DNA of 64,000 nucleotides from Mycobacterium lepromatosis (GTDB lineage: Bacteria > Actinomycetota > Actinomycetes > Mycobacteriales > Mycobacteriaceae): the NCBI RefSeq assembly GCF_000975265.2, contig NZ_CP083405.1, positions 1,550,001 through 1,614,000 on the forward strand, read 5' to 3'. Below, in pieces: positions 52,576-62,906 of this stretch. Position numbers and translations under genes: made by a program. How positions within the stretch are numbered: position 1 is the first letter of the stretch; each line of letters begins with the position of its first letter. The notes under the pieces are model-generated. The model saw only the letters and a list, made by a program, of their open reading frames with translations, did no database searches and was not told the DNA's origin.

Positions 52576-53859
52576 ATGTCCGCCGAACCTAGTAGACACC
52601 TTGGTACTCCACCGTTGTCCGCGGTTGACATTGACGGTGCGGCGAAGCGGATCGCGCCGGTGATCACGCCTACCCCGTTGCAGCTTAGCGATCGGTTGTC
52701 AGCGATCACTGGTGCGACAGTGTACCTCAAGCGTGAAGACCTGCAGACAGTGCGCTCTTACAAACTGCGCGGCGCCTACAATCTGTTGGTGCAGCTGACT
52801 GACAAGGAGATCGCCGGCGGCGTTGTGTGCTCTTCAGCAGGTAATCATGCACAGGGTGTTGCTTATGCGTGTAGGTCACTGGGCGTGCAAGGCCGTGTCT
52901 ACGTACCCGCCAAGACACCCAAACAAAAGTGGGACCGGATCCACTATCATGGCGGGGCATTCATCGAGCTAATCGTCGGGAGATCGACCTACGATCTTGC
53001 CGCTGCCGCGGCGATCGATGACATCGAACGTACCGGCGCGACGTTGGTGCCGCCGTATGACGATGTCCGCATCATCGCCGGTCAGGGCACCATTGCTGTC
53101 GAGATGCTAGAGCAACTCAACACCGAGCCTGACCTAGTGGTGGTCCCGGTGGGCGGCGGTGGCTGCATCGCCGGCATGACCACTTACTTGGCCGAACGGA
53201 CGGCGAACACTACTGTTCTTGGTGTTGAGCCGGCTGGTGCCGCGTCTATGATGGCTGCGCTGGCCGCGGGTGAGCCGGTGACGCTGGACTACGTTGATCA
53301 GTTTGTGGATGGCGCTGCGGTGAACCGGGTGGGAACATTGCCCTATGCCGCGTTGACTGCCGCAGGTGACATGGTTTCCATCACCACCGTCGACGAGGGG
53401 GCGGTGTGCACCGCGATGCTCGACCTTTACCAGAACGAGGGCATCATCGCTGAGCCTGCGGGGGCACTGTCGGTAGCTGGGCTGCTGGAAACTGACATTG
53501 AGCCCGGGTCCACCGTGGTTTGCCTGATCTCGGGCGGCAACAACGACGTATTGCGCTACGGCGAGGTGTTGGAGCGTTCGCTGATCCACCTAGGTCTCAA
53601 ACACTACTTCTTGGTGGACTTTCCCCAGGAGCCTGGCGCGTTGCGCCGTTTTCTCGACGAAGTGCTTGGACCCAACGACGATATCACCTTGTTCGAGTAC
53701 GTCAAGCGCAACAACCGAGAGACCGGCGAGGCGCTGGTGGGTATCCAGCTGGGGTCGGCTGTAGAATTAGACGGCCTTCTGGACCGGATGCAGGGGACCG
53801 AAATGCACGTCGAAACTCTGCAGCCAGGTTCACCGGCCTACCGCTACCTTTTGCTTTAG
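52576..53859 (+). CDS. ilvA: Threonine dehydratase (threonine deaminase)
   Basis: This 427-residue PLP enzyme converts threonine to 2-oxobutyrate, the first committed step to isoleucine. The Schiff-base lysine is Lys63 in RSYKLRGAYN. The phosphate-binding loop is VPVGGGGC (about 191-198), SSAGNHAQG (about 86-95) is the substrate loop, and LISGGNN (about 316) is also conserved. A single C-terminal ACT-like regulatory domain (HYFLVDFPQEPGALRRFL from about 340, then ITLFEYVKRN) allows feedback control. The size matches the M. tuberculosis enzyme. ileS, the user of its end product, lies 15 kb away under T-box control. Confidence 0.97.
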   Translation: MSAEPSRHLGTPPLSAVDIDGAAKRIAPVITPTPLQLSDRLSAITGATVYLKREDLQTVRSYKLRGAYNLLVQLTDKEIAGGVVCSSAGNHAQGVAYACRSLGVQGRVYVPAKTPKQKWDRIHYHGGAFIELIVGRSTYDLAAAAAIDDIERTGATLVPPYDDVRIIAGQGTIAVEMLEQLNTEPDLVVVPVGGGGCIAGMTTYLAERTANTTVLGVEPAGAASMMAALAAGEPVTLDYVDQFVDGAAVNRVGTLPYAALTAAGDMVSITTVDEGAVCTAMLDLYQNEGIIAEPAGALSVAGLLETDIEPGSTVVCLISGGNNDVLRYGEVLERSLIHLGLKHYFLVDFPQEPGALRRFLDEVLGPNDDITLFEYVKRNNRETGEALVGIQLGSAVELDGLLDRMQGTEMHVETLQPGSPAYRYLLL

Positions 53860-55199
53860 ACGGTGGATGTCCTCAATTGTACACGTTTGCGGTGTGTCAC
53901 CGTGCAAATACGCGCGCTCACGGCAGGCGAGTGGTGAGTTCAGTTCTGCGGTCAGGTATTCAGTATCGTGGCATCGGGGTCGTTAGAGTCGAGATCGCCA
54001 ATCGGTATCACTATTCCGGCCGTCAAGTTCAACCATCGGCAGCCCTCTTGCCCAATGCGGCAACGTGCAGTCTTTTGGATTATCAATCGGGCTGCCGGTG
54101 TGCACCTTGGCCGAGATTTCGACCAGGTTGAGCGTGAGCCACTCCGGTTGTGGCGAGCTCACACGCGTTAGGTGCCCCGCCCCAAGGCGATGTAATCGAG
54201 CAGGGAGTGCAGTGCCCGCAAATTTTTCCACTGAGTCTTCGACCACGCGTGCGGCGCCCGCCACGACTACTGAGTCGGTACACCAAGGAATGGTGTAGCG
54301 CCTAAGCGGGCCAGCACCAACCCGTAGACGAGTGTGGCGGTGACGCACACCGGTAGGCTCGATGCCCTGGCCGCTTTAGCGTTGAGCATCGGCCCGCTGT
54401 CGGTCGAGCCATGCAAACACAGGGGTCCTCTAGCGGGCATGCTTCGTCGGCAGAACCATTGGCTCACCCGCGTTGGTATAGTCAGTGGCAGATCAATGCC
54501 TTATCCAGAATGCGATGGACGGTGTCGTGGTTGTAGTGAACGTGGTCTTGATAGCGGGTGAGCGTAGTGCGCGAGACTTGTCGACCGGCAACCCCGATCC
54601 CCGCCGCTGCTGCCTATTGCGGTCGCCCGATTACAGGACAGTTCGCACGGTCATATAGTCTACAATGGACTAACTTTGTCGTCGGATTTGGACGGACTAC
54701 ACTCCCGTTGTCCTCGCTGCAGCCAGCGTCCCTGTCCTGTCATCTCGCGGTAACCAGTGGAGTGCTGGATGGCGTAGAGTGGGACCTTGGCACACATCGG
54801 TGTCCCGGTGAATGGGTAGCCGTCAAGGATTCGAGCTGTCTAAACTTTTTAGGTCTTCTTGCGAAGCCGGCTTTTTTGTTGCATTCGGTGCAGGTGGATG
54901 ACGACGGTTAGCTAGTTGCCGGCATGGTTCGTGCGCTGGGCCGCAATGTGCGTGCTTTGGTCGTCTCTAGTTGTGCGGAAAAACCTGACCAGCAGGATGC
55001 CTCATCCGCAGATCTGGCCGGCACGCTACTTAACCTGTTGGCCGGCCCGGTTTGACGACTTGCTGGACTATAGGGGACAACCACTCCGCGGGTATTTCCG
55101 GGGCGCCGCTGTACACGTTCACCGGATCCACCAAGAACTGGGATTTTGTGCTGTCAGTGTCTAGGGCTGACGGACCGGAACTACGGGTTGCTGTCCTGG
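53860..55199. other. Unresolved relics between ilvA and treY
   Basis: About 1.3 kb. In M. tuberculosis vapBC11 and treZ occupy this place, but I could not match either securely. A 121-residue minus-strand frame (53983-54348, VVVAGAARVVEDSVEKFAGT) is the longest; it overlaps frames on the other strand and has no family I know. The rest is short and stop-ridden. Confidence 0.35.
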
Positions 55200-56773
55200 C
55201 CGGAGACCACCGCACATCGAACGAACACACGGACGACTGTGGCTTGGATTGGGTTCGGTGAGCCACCTCAGGATTGTAAGAACTGGCCGTAGTTGTGGTC
55301 TGATCAGGCGCGGTGACGCGCCTCATCTGCACAGTCTAGGAGCGCTATGCTAGTAGTCGAATCCGACTGCTTACCGCGCTGGACGAGCGTAACGTTACTG
55401 CTCACGGCTTATCCGGGATCAATGTTTGGATAATACCGGTACTCTATATAAGGCGGTTTCGATCGCCCGGCTGCTTGACAGCGGTTGGGTCGCGCCGCCG
55501 GGAACACACTTCCGGATTTGCGTCAGTCTGAGCATGTGTATCACCATATCTGACCTGACGGCCGACGAGATCGAGCTGTCGGCGACGACGCAATTGCACA
55601 CCAACGGGCAGCCCAGCATTTCACTTAAGCGAGCCAGCGGCGATGCGTGGGGTAGGGTCCGGGGCCAAAGAACACCGATTGACCGTCATTCGGTGGGATA
55701 GAGGTGGCCCCAGGACGTCGCGATGTTATACCACCGAGTGGACCTAGTAGCGCACAATCACGAACGAATATGTCGTTCTTTCAGTGGCTTTGACGCCGAC
55801 GCTCGGTGAATCTCAAGCCAGTATCAGGATCACATTGACCGGCGCACGTCTTGCATCGGCGCCCAGATTGGGGGCGATCACAAGCCTGTTGCAGTGCAAC
55901 ATGATCCCGCGTTGGCCTTCGTCGTAGTAAACGACGAGGTGCTCCAGCGCGTCGTCAACGGCCTAAATCTTCTCGATAACGATCCACGCGTTCGGGCCGA
56001 GCAGCGCCTCGCAACCAATGCAAATACTGGTAGGGATTTGACAGACTGTCGGGGGTGGTCGATGCGCACGCCGTCGACAAGTCCTTCGGGGAACCAGTGT
56101 GTGACTTAGGTGTGGTTTGCGTCGAACACCGTGTGTCCCCTGACCTCATCCCAGCCAGTGAGGTGATCGAACTAGAAACGACGAGAACCACAGACCTCGC
56201 TTCACCACCCTATAAGCCGGCAGCGTGGGCGGTCTTGAACATGCGGCAGCACTGTCAATGTCGGTGCTGGGGGTGACGGGCAACGTTAAATCGCCCAGCA
56301 GTAGACCCCGTTGACTTTCAGGTCATCGACATTATCGTCAGATACCAACAGGACAGCACGATTCGGCTGCGATCTTAGTCAAGACCAGATCGATATAGAA
56401 GAAAGTTGCTCAGGATGAACACCGATCGTGCCGTAAGACGTCCCACTACAATGGGTTCTTCTCGGGCTTTTTGCTTCCCACGTGGTTGGGCACGATGTCG
56501 ACGACCAGGCTCTTACCACGCTTCCGCGCCGAGGCCGACATCCGCGCCAGGCCATAGATATCGTCAAGTTTTACGGAAGTTGTTGTCGGGTCGGTGACGT
56601 TGTATCCGTGGCTGGACTTGTGGCCCGCGGTCGTAATGGGGTGGGTACAGATAAGTCACTCTAAGCTCGTCGAAATAGTACAGCAGGTCTTCGGTAGCGG
56701 CGAAGGTGAACCCGAGTCCGCGGGACGAACTGTGCGGCTGCAACCGATAGATGGATAGAACCGGAAAAGCTAT
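55200..56773 (-). pseudogene. treY: Maltooligosyltrehalose synthase (TreY), decayed
   Basis: The minus-strand N-terminus at 56773 reads AFPVLSIYRLQPHSSSRGLG with ATA in place of the start codon. FTFAATEDLLYYFDELRVTYLYP and later FDANHTxVTHWFPEGLVDGVRIDHP-type blocks around 56,060 carry the GH13 catalytic region, split by stops and frameshifts. A short LRRLCR-like piece lies near 55,340; the C-terminal part is not legible. TreY rearranges the end of a maltodextrin to a trehalosyl unit, which TreZ then releases. The start is 3 nt from the end of treX, showing a former treX-treY operon. Confidence 0.82.
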
Positions 56774-56776
56774 GTT

Positions 56777-58925
56777 TCAGTCCTTCTTACGGAGGACCAA
56801 TAGCGATCGTGCCGGAACTGAGATTTTTTGTTCGGCCGTCACCGCCAGGTCGGTATCACCGAAGAGTCGTTGGTGTCCAGCTTCATGGTCCACTCTTGCT
56901 AGTAGTCGTCGTTCAGTGTGACGAACTCCATGTCATGGTCACGAGCGTTGAAGCACAAGATAAGTGAATTTTCGACCTTCAGCTAACCGTGGGCGTTGGG
57001 TGCGGTAATGGCGTAACCATTGAGCAGCTGCGCCACGTACTTATCGAAGCCCCTACCCCAATCCTTTTGTTTCATAGCGCGATATCGTGGACTTTGTCAC
57101 CACTGCCGATTGGTTGCTTCTCGAAGAAACGGTGGCGACGGAACAACGGATGCTACTTGCGTAAGCATGTCGCTTTGCGCGCAAAAGCAAGCAAGTCGGC
57201 ATTCGCGTAAAGCAAGACTCAATCTATCCAAGACAATTCGAATTCTTGGCAATACAAGTTGCTGGTGCTCAGTTGGTTACTTTCGATATCGTCGCCATGT
57301 GCCATCACGGGTGTTCCCCGGCTAACCATCAAAATGACCAAAATGTTACGCATTTGGCAAGCGCGCAGCGGTAGGATTTCGGGGTCGTTGCTAGGTCTTG
57401 CGACACTGTAATGCCACGAGCTGTTATGATTTTTTTGTTGCTGTTGTCTTAGCCGCTGGCGTTGTTGTTTTTCTCGTTGTATGACGACCAAGTTGTTGAG
57501 CGTGAAGCCATTGTTTGCGGTGACGAAGTTGGTACTGGTGCTGGGGTGCTGGCCGGTAACCTCGTAGAGGTCCTACGACCCGGTCAGCCGGGAGGCGAAC
57601 TCACCGCGGGTGGCCGGCTCACCTCGCCAGTAGCCGCTGCACGTTGTAGCGGTACTTGCTGTTCCATTCGGCCCATCGCCCCGGGAAATGTCCTGCTTGG
57701 TAATCACCTTCGTCGACATCCCACAGCTCGGCGATCAGCTTGAACCTGGTTGACCACAGTATCCTGTTGTACCAGATCGAAGAACGCCGACAGCCGGTTG
57801 ACATCGTAGAACTCACGGACCAGTGTAGACGCCAAGTCGAACCAGAGCTCGTCGACGTGCATTTCGAGTACCCAGTAGTGCAGTGAGTTCATAATCAGCT
57901 ATCGGGTGTGCGGGTGACGGATAGTGAGGCTGTTGTCGATTCCAGTGAATTCCTTGTAAAATTGCACCTCCTCGTCAACAAGCCGGTAATAGGCGGTGTT
58001 GTCGATACTGCGAAGTTGATTGTCGGGCCTAGATGATTTTCTTCAGTTGTGTGGTTCTAGACTCCGTTGAGGATGACCGCGATGTTGACTTCATGCAAGC
58101 TGCGCACCATAGTCTTGAACTCGGCTACCGTACTGCGGTCTTGCAGATTAGACGTGTACAGGCAGTGCGGGGCGAGGAACCCGAATTGTGTTGTAGAAAG
58201 AACCAATAGGTTCACAAGCCTAGGTGCAGCAGCTGGTCGTGCAGGAATTGGTGTACTGGTGTCAGCGCAAGGGTCGTGACGTTGAGCGACTTGAGGTGAT
58301 CGATGATCGCCGGGTGTGCTAGCCCGGCGTAGGTACCACAGAGTTCTTCGGGGGTGTTCGGATGGTTCTGTGTAATGCCCTTGACATGGCTTCGTAGATG
58401 GTGGTCCCGTGGTAGAGGATGAGCAGTGTTCGGTTGAACGTCCAGTCGAAGAACGGGTTGATCACCACGCTGGTTATGTTGTGGTTGAGTGAGTCGACCA
58501 TTTGGGGAGTAGCTGTGGTCTGCTGAGTTGCTTTGCAGGTCAACAATATCTACATCATAGGGAAACAAGCGCCTGGCCTAACGTTAAATCACCGTGGAGT
58601 GATTTCCTACACGGGTCGAGCAGTAGTTTTTTGGGGTCACATCGGTGGCCGGCCCTCGGATTGAATGGTCCGTGAAACGAAATCTGTAGTGCTGGCCCAG
58701 TGGGCGATGTTCGGCAGATAGGCATGTCAGATGCAGCTGTTCACCTCGTTTAACAGGGATCCGCTAATTACTGTTGTCGTCGGTGATCAGGCGCAAGTAA
58801 ACTTTGTCGGCGGTTTCGGAGAAACAGCGAAAAGTTGATGTCAGCGCCGTCATAGTTCTCCCTAAGCGTATAGCCTGTGCACGGCTACAGGTAGGTCTAT
58901 GGTCGGCTCGCGCGCTGCATCCGAA
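56777..58925 (-). pseudogene. treX: Glycogen debranching enzyme (TreX), decayed
   Basis: On the minus strand from about 58,925: GYTLRENYDGADINFSLF, FSETADKVYLRLITDDNSN, then the GH13 landmarks [19 protein letters not shown] and TPVHQFLHD (58,220-58,340). YYRLVDEEVQFYKEFTG and NSLTIRHPHT are followed by [20 protein letters not shown] then DLAS (57,840-58,000), in which the conserved G-F/F-R-F-D nucleophile segment is altered. NHNSSWHYSV, LRACQMRNILVILMVSRGTP and LLVLRKKD with its stop at 56777 complete it. At least eight frame changes and stops are seen. The enzyme would have trimmed glycogen branches to feed TreY. Confidence 0.88.
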
Positions 58926-59004
58926 AGCGCCAAAGCCATGGCTGGATTGCTCCACGATATTACTCGATCTTATCCATGTTGGGGTCCGGTTCTGGGTGCG
59001 CTAG

Positions 59005-61179
59005 CTACCACCAACCCGTGTTTTCTGCGATCTGTCGGCCGAGCTCGTCGGCCAGGGTGCGCACATAGGTGGGCGATAAGTGGTGAGTGCCATGGTAGAT
59101 CAGCACATTCCCTTCGACCGCGCGGCAGATGTCCGGTCGGCAGATCGCGTCGGACATATCAAGTGGTTTCAGTAGCGAGAATTGTACAACGAAATTCAGA
59201 GTGGGATTGCGATCGGCCAACACGTCGGAACGCTTGATTCCGCACGACACCGCGTTGCCGCCTTTGGCCAGGCAGTCCGCTGGATTGGATGGTTGACCAT
59301 TTTTGACTAGCCACGGGGTGTCCCGCATGGCGAGGACGGGAATGTTGTTGTTGGACAACGCTTGCCAGATCCCAAGGTAGGTTGCTGGCATAACGTCGCC
59401 GGGTTTGATATTCCATGGACGGGTCGATGTAGTGAACACATAGTCGGGACGGTCGGATAATAACTTGGTCATCGTCGCTTGCACCCACTCCCGGCACTGC
59501 GGGTACGGCGCGTTGTTGCCCATGATCAGTGGGACATGTTCAGTGGACAACGGGCAACCCATTTTGAGATAGGTCACCACTTTGAAGTGGTGCAGCTGCC
59601 CAAGCAGGTCCAGCGCAGGGAGCCAGTGTTCTGCGTGCGACCCGCCCGCTAGCGCTATGGTTCGGTTGGCACTGGCATCGCCATAGGTGCAGTTGACTAC
59701 GGCCGGGGTGACGAAGTCACTGATGCAGCCGTCTCGAGTGGAGGCTGGCAAGTCGTCCTTGATTTCCAGGACAGTGGGCCGCATCGGCAGGGTGGGTACT
59801 CGCGCGTGGGCGGTCAGGGCACGCGCACCCGGATAGTCCTGGGCATTAAGGGTGCTGAGCTCTTTGCCGGTGGCGCGCAAAACGATGACGTGCTGGCGCC
59901 AGGTGAATGAGGTTGCGGTCAGCGCGAAGCCTAGCAACACCACTATTGATCCTAACGCTATCGTCGGCCGGCGCAGGCGCAATTGCCAAGAGGCAGTCCG
60001 GGTGGGCGACGAATATTCGGTGTTGGCGAGTGTGCGGTACCTTAGCGGGTTCTCGATGAGCCGGGTGGTTAGATAAGCTAACAATCCGGACACCAACAGC
60101 AGCGCGGCACCTTCGACGAAATTGGCGTGGTGGTGGCCAGTATAGGATAGCCAGAAGATCAGCAGCGGCCAGTGCCATAGGTAAAGCGTGTACGCCATTG
60201 CGCCCAGCGCCATCAGCGGTGCGGTCGCCAGCAATCGATTGGGTAGTGGCATGCTGGCACTAGGACCGGGCCGGCTTTGCCGGTTGGCCCCGGCAAGGAT
60301 CATCAGCATTGCCGCCCCCACGGGCACTAGGGCCCATGGGCCGGGGAATTCCTTGACACCATTGATCAAGACTCCGCATGACAGGATCGCTGCCAGCGCG
60401 ACTGTGGCTACTGCAGTGCGTAGCCAGGCTGGCCAGCGAATATAGGGAACTGCTGCGCCGACAAGCGCTCCTAGCAGCAATTCCCACGCACGCGCGAAGC
60501 TGTTGTAGTAGGCCGTAGTTTGGTTAGCTTGATGGGCAAAGGTTGCGTAAATGAATGACGCGGTCATTAATACGCCTAGCAGCACCACGAACATTATCCG
60601 CAGCTGGGCACCCAGCGGGCGCCTAAATAGGTAGGCGCATCCGGCAACCAGCAGCAGGAAGGCGATGTCGAACTGCCCCTGCACGGACATTGACCATATA
60701 TGCTGTAACGGGCTGACAGCTTCGCCCGCCCGCAGATAGCTGGATTCGGTACCGATCAACTCCCAATTCTGATAATAGCCCAGACTGGCCAGACTTTGGT
60801 CGGCGAATATCTCCCAGCGAGTCTGTGGTTGCACCACGACGGTGAGCAGCGCACAGCCGGTGAGCACCACGACCAGAGCCGGAAGCAGTCGACGAACTAG
60901 CCGGATTACTTCGGCTATCGGCGACAACGAGGAGACCGGGTTAAGCACGGCGCGAAGGATTTTGCCGCCGAAGAAGAAGCCGGACAGTGCCAGCAACACA
61001 TCCACACCGCCGGACGGCCGACCGAACCAGACGTGGAATATGGCCACCAACGCGATCGCGATGCCGCGCAAGCCGTCGAGATCGTGACGATAGAACTTCG
61101 TGAGCACCGCGGCGCGCGCTCGCGGAGGAACGGGCTTTGCGGTAGCGACCGGTAGAGAAGGCGGTGACAGGGTCTGCAT
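59005..61179 (-). CDS. Membrane acyltransferase (OafA/YrhL type with SGNH domain, Rv1565c-like)
   Basis: A 724-residue protein from ATG 61179; the frame is open to 61236 (TTG), but the ATG gives the usual N-terminus (MQTLSPPS). The N-terminal half is an acyltransferase-3 domain with about ten membrane helices, the DLDGLRGIAIALVAIFH entry motif with the catalytic-site histidine, and R-rich and LYLWHWPLL signatures (about residue 325). The C-terminal half, outside the membrane, is an SGNH-type transferase: IALAGGSHAEHW supplies the serine block and YHGTHHLS the histidine near the end. Such proteins O-acylate envelope carbohydrates or lipids; the substrate is unknown. It is followed at 147 nt by the RipD gene's end on the same strand. 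Confidence 0.93.
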   Translation of the reverse strand: MQTLSPPSLPVATAKPVPPRARAAVLTKFYRHDLDGLRGIAIALVAIFHVWFGRPSGGVDVLLALSGFFFGGKILRAVLNPVSSLSPIAEVIRLVRRLLPALVVVLTGCALLTVVVQPQTRWEIFADQSLASLGYYQNWELIGTESSYLRAGEAVSPLQHIWSMSVQGQFDIAFLLLVAGCAYLFRRPLGAQLRIMFVVLLGVLMTASFIYATFAHQANQTTAYYNSFARAWELLLGALVGAAVPYIRWPAWLRTAVATVALAAILSCGVLINGVKEFPGPWALVPVGAAMLMILAGANRQSRPGPSASMPLPNRLLATAPLMALGAMAYTLYLWHWPLLIFWLSYTGHHHANFVEGAALLLVSGLLAYLTTRLIENPLRYRTLANTEYSSPTRTASWQLRLRRPTIALGSIVVLLGFALTATSFTWRQHVIVLRATGKELSTLNAQDYPGARALTAHARVPTLPMRPTVLEIKDDLPASTRDGCISDFVTPAVVNCTYGDASANRTIALAGGSHAEHWLPALDLLGQLHHFKVVTYLKMGCPLSTEHVPLIMGNNAPYPQCREWVQATMTKLLSDRPDYVFTTSTRPWNIKPGDVMPATYLGIWQALSNNNIPVLAMRDTPWLVKNGQPSNPADCLAKGGNAVSCGIKRSDVLADRNPTLNFVVQFSLLKPLDMSDAICRPDICRAVEGNVLIYHGTHHLSPTYVRTLADELGRQIAENTGWW

Positions 61180-61326
61180 GATTGACCGCCAATTTACCGA
61201 AGACCGCCACCTGTTTCGGAGTGCGCTCTGCGGCAAGTAGGCTCAGCGGATTCGTTGAGCATCGATGCTGTCAGCGAGGGAGCAGGTGGCTGTTTTCAGG
61301 AACTTAGCAAGCCTCCGTTGGAGGGG

Positions 61327-61983
61327 CTACCGCTCGGTACTGACCGGAGCGGGTCGCAATGGCACCTGCAAAGGTATGTGCTGCAAGGGTGCACGGTGCG
61401 TTGGCGTTTGCTGCGGTGCCGGCAGGGTTGGCACTTGCTGCGGAGGTGCGTGCGACTGCAGGGGTGCTTGTGGCACTGCTGTCGGTTGGGCCCCGAGAAG
61501 CCGGACCAGGTAGGGTGCCATGTCGTTGCTGCGTACTGGCGACACTTGGACGACTTCGCCGACCTCCACCATCCGCCCGTCGCCCAAATACAGCGCGACG
61601 CTTTCGGTGCCTTCGGGGCCGAAGAAGATCAGGTCGCCTTTGCGTGCTTGCTGCGGTAGCACCTTCTGTCCGACGTGGTACATTTCGCCGGACGAGCGTG
61701 GAAGCTTAAGTCCGGCGCCGGCGTAGGCGTATTGGATCAGGCCCGAGGCGTCGAAGCCGACAGTTTTGCTACTGGTACCGGTGCCGCGAGTGGGGCCGCT
61801 AACACCGCCGCCGGCCCAGGAGAACGGCATGCCGCACTGCGAGAGAGCGCGTCTGACGACGATGTCGGTGGTTTGCTGGTAGTCCGTCGGCCTGGTGCCG
61901 GAATCGGCGGATGCGAGACTGCAAGTGAGTATCGAGGTTACCAGCAGTGTCAGGCCGATCACGAAGGTGTATATACGATTCAT
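61327..61983 (-). CDS. ripD: Non-catalytic NlpC/P60 peptidoglycan-binding protein RipD
   Basis: A 218-residue secreted protein. Residues 1-26 form a signal peptide ending near S-L-A-S-A-D. The NlpC/P60 domain spans about 38-165 with WAGGG, FDASGL, RSSGEMYHVG and KGDLIFF. The catalytic cysteine of the D-C-S-G motif is Ala79 (FDASG) and the catalytic histidine position is Ser128 (ESVALYLG), so it cannot cleave peptidoglycan. M. tuberculosis RipD (Rv1566c) has the same type of substitutions and binds peptidoglycan. The C-terminal about 45 residues are Pro/Gln/Ala-rich degenerate repeats, as in RipD. It precedes the acyltransferase on the same strand. Confidence 0.93.
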   Translation of the reverse strand: MNRIYTFVIGLTLLVTSILTCSLASADSGTRPTDYQQTTDIVVRRALSQCGMPFSWAGGGVSGPTRGTGTSSKTVGFDASGLIQYAYAGAGLKLPRSSGEMYHVGQKVLPQQARKGDLIFFGPEGTESVALYLGDGRMVEVGEVVQVSPVRSNDMAPYLVRLLGAQPTAVPQAPLQSHAPPQQVPTLPAPQQTPTHRAPLQHIPLQVPLRPAPVSTER

Positions 61984-62331
61984 TGGATACCAATCTTCTG
62001 GGCCTTCACGGGCGTTTTGGGCCTCAGCGTAGTGCTTTCGCGCATCGGCCTGCTATATTCATGACTCACGCGAGGTTTACCCGCTGGGGTTGAGCGCCGC
62101 ATGCCGCATGGGAACGTGAATCACCACTGAGTCACATCAGTCACTACCGTAACTTTTACAGCAGAACTTGGCGGTGGCCCATAGCTTACCTAGTTCACCA
62201 AGGATTTTTTGTCGTAACGTGACTGGACGGTGACTGATATACTCACTTTTGCTTGCAAAGCTGTAAATTTGGCTAACCATAATACTCACATGTGTGGTCG
62301 CACCGTGTGGTGACCCAACACAGTGGCGCCG
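61984..62331. other. Upstream region of ripD
   Basis: About 350 nt without a gene. It should hold the ripD promoter on the minus strand. No clear regulatory motif was found. Confidence 0.4.
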
Positions 62332-62595
62332 TCAGAACCGATAACGTTCGCTGGAGTTGGTCATCAGGGAACCGGCCACAGCGCTGACTAGCAGGATGGC
62401 GAACGACCGGATCGGCCAGAAGAACATATACCAGCCCTTCAGGAGGGGCACGAATGACCCGATGCCGCACCAATATCGCCCCACGCCACTGGCAGGATCC
62501 ACATATCGATTCCGTATGGCACCGGTCCGCAAGTACCTGCCGGATAGGCCGTTGTGACGAAACCGATATAGCCGTGTTGCCCAATCTGTGGCCAT
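62332..62595 (-). CDS. Small hypothetical protein, one possible membrane segment
   Basis: An 87-residue minus-strand frame. Its C-terminal half (GWYMFFWPIRSFAILLVSAV) could span the membrane; the N-terminal half is basic and rich in Arg and Tyr. In M. tuberculosis a small membrane protein gene (Rv1567c) lies between ripD and bioA, and this frame has the same place and strand, but I cannot confirm the sequence match. There is no convincing ribosome site, so it may be a relic. Confidence 0.35.
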   Translation of the reverse strand: MATDWATRLYRFRHNGLSGRYLRTGAIRNRYVDPASGVGRYWCGIGSFVPLLKGWYMFFWPIRSFAILLVSAVAGSLMTNSSERYRF

Positions 62596-62805
62596 GGCCA
62601 GAATGAATAGCAGCGCCCATGGCGTGACTGTGCAAATCCTAGGTCCTAGACGGCTAACCGCAACCGGAGTGTCCGTGCTGGCTGATCGCTGGAGGCATCG
62701 ACGTCATCGCAGTTGTGGCCCGCGTTGGCGCCTGACCGGTGGTCGATTTCGTCGGTAGGAAATGGGTCCTTGGAGCCGATACAGCGGATCAATGACATCC
62801 AATGC

Positions 62806-62823
62806 CCCCCGGATTGTCGGGGG
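62806..62823. repeat. GC-rich hairpin upstream of bioA
   Basis: CCCCCG (62806-62811) pairs with CGGGGG (62818-62823) around a 6-nt loop, about 85 nt before the bioA start. Possible terminator or leader structure. Confidence 0.45.
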
Positions 62824-62906
62824 TTGTGTGACCCACAGCAGTACGGCTCGAGACGATCGAGTGTGACCCCCGGCTAATCCGCACTCTTGCTTTACCCTCG
62901 ATCTCT

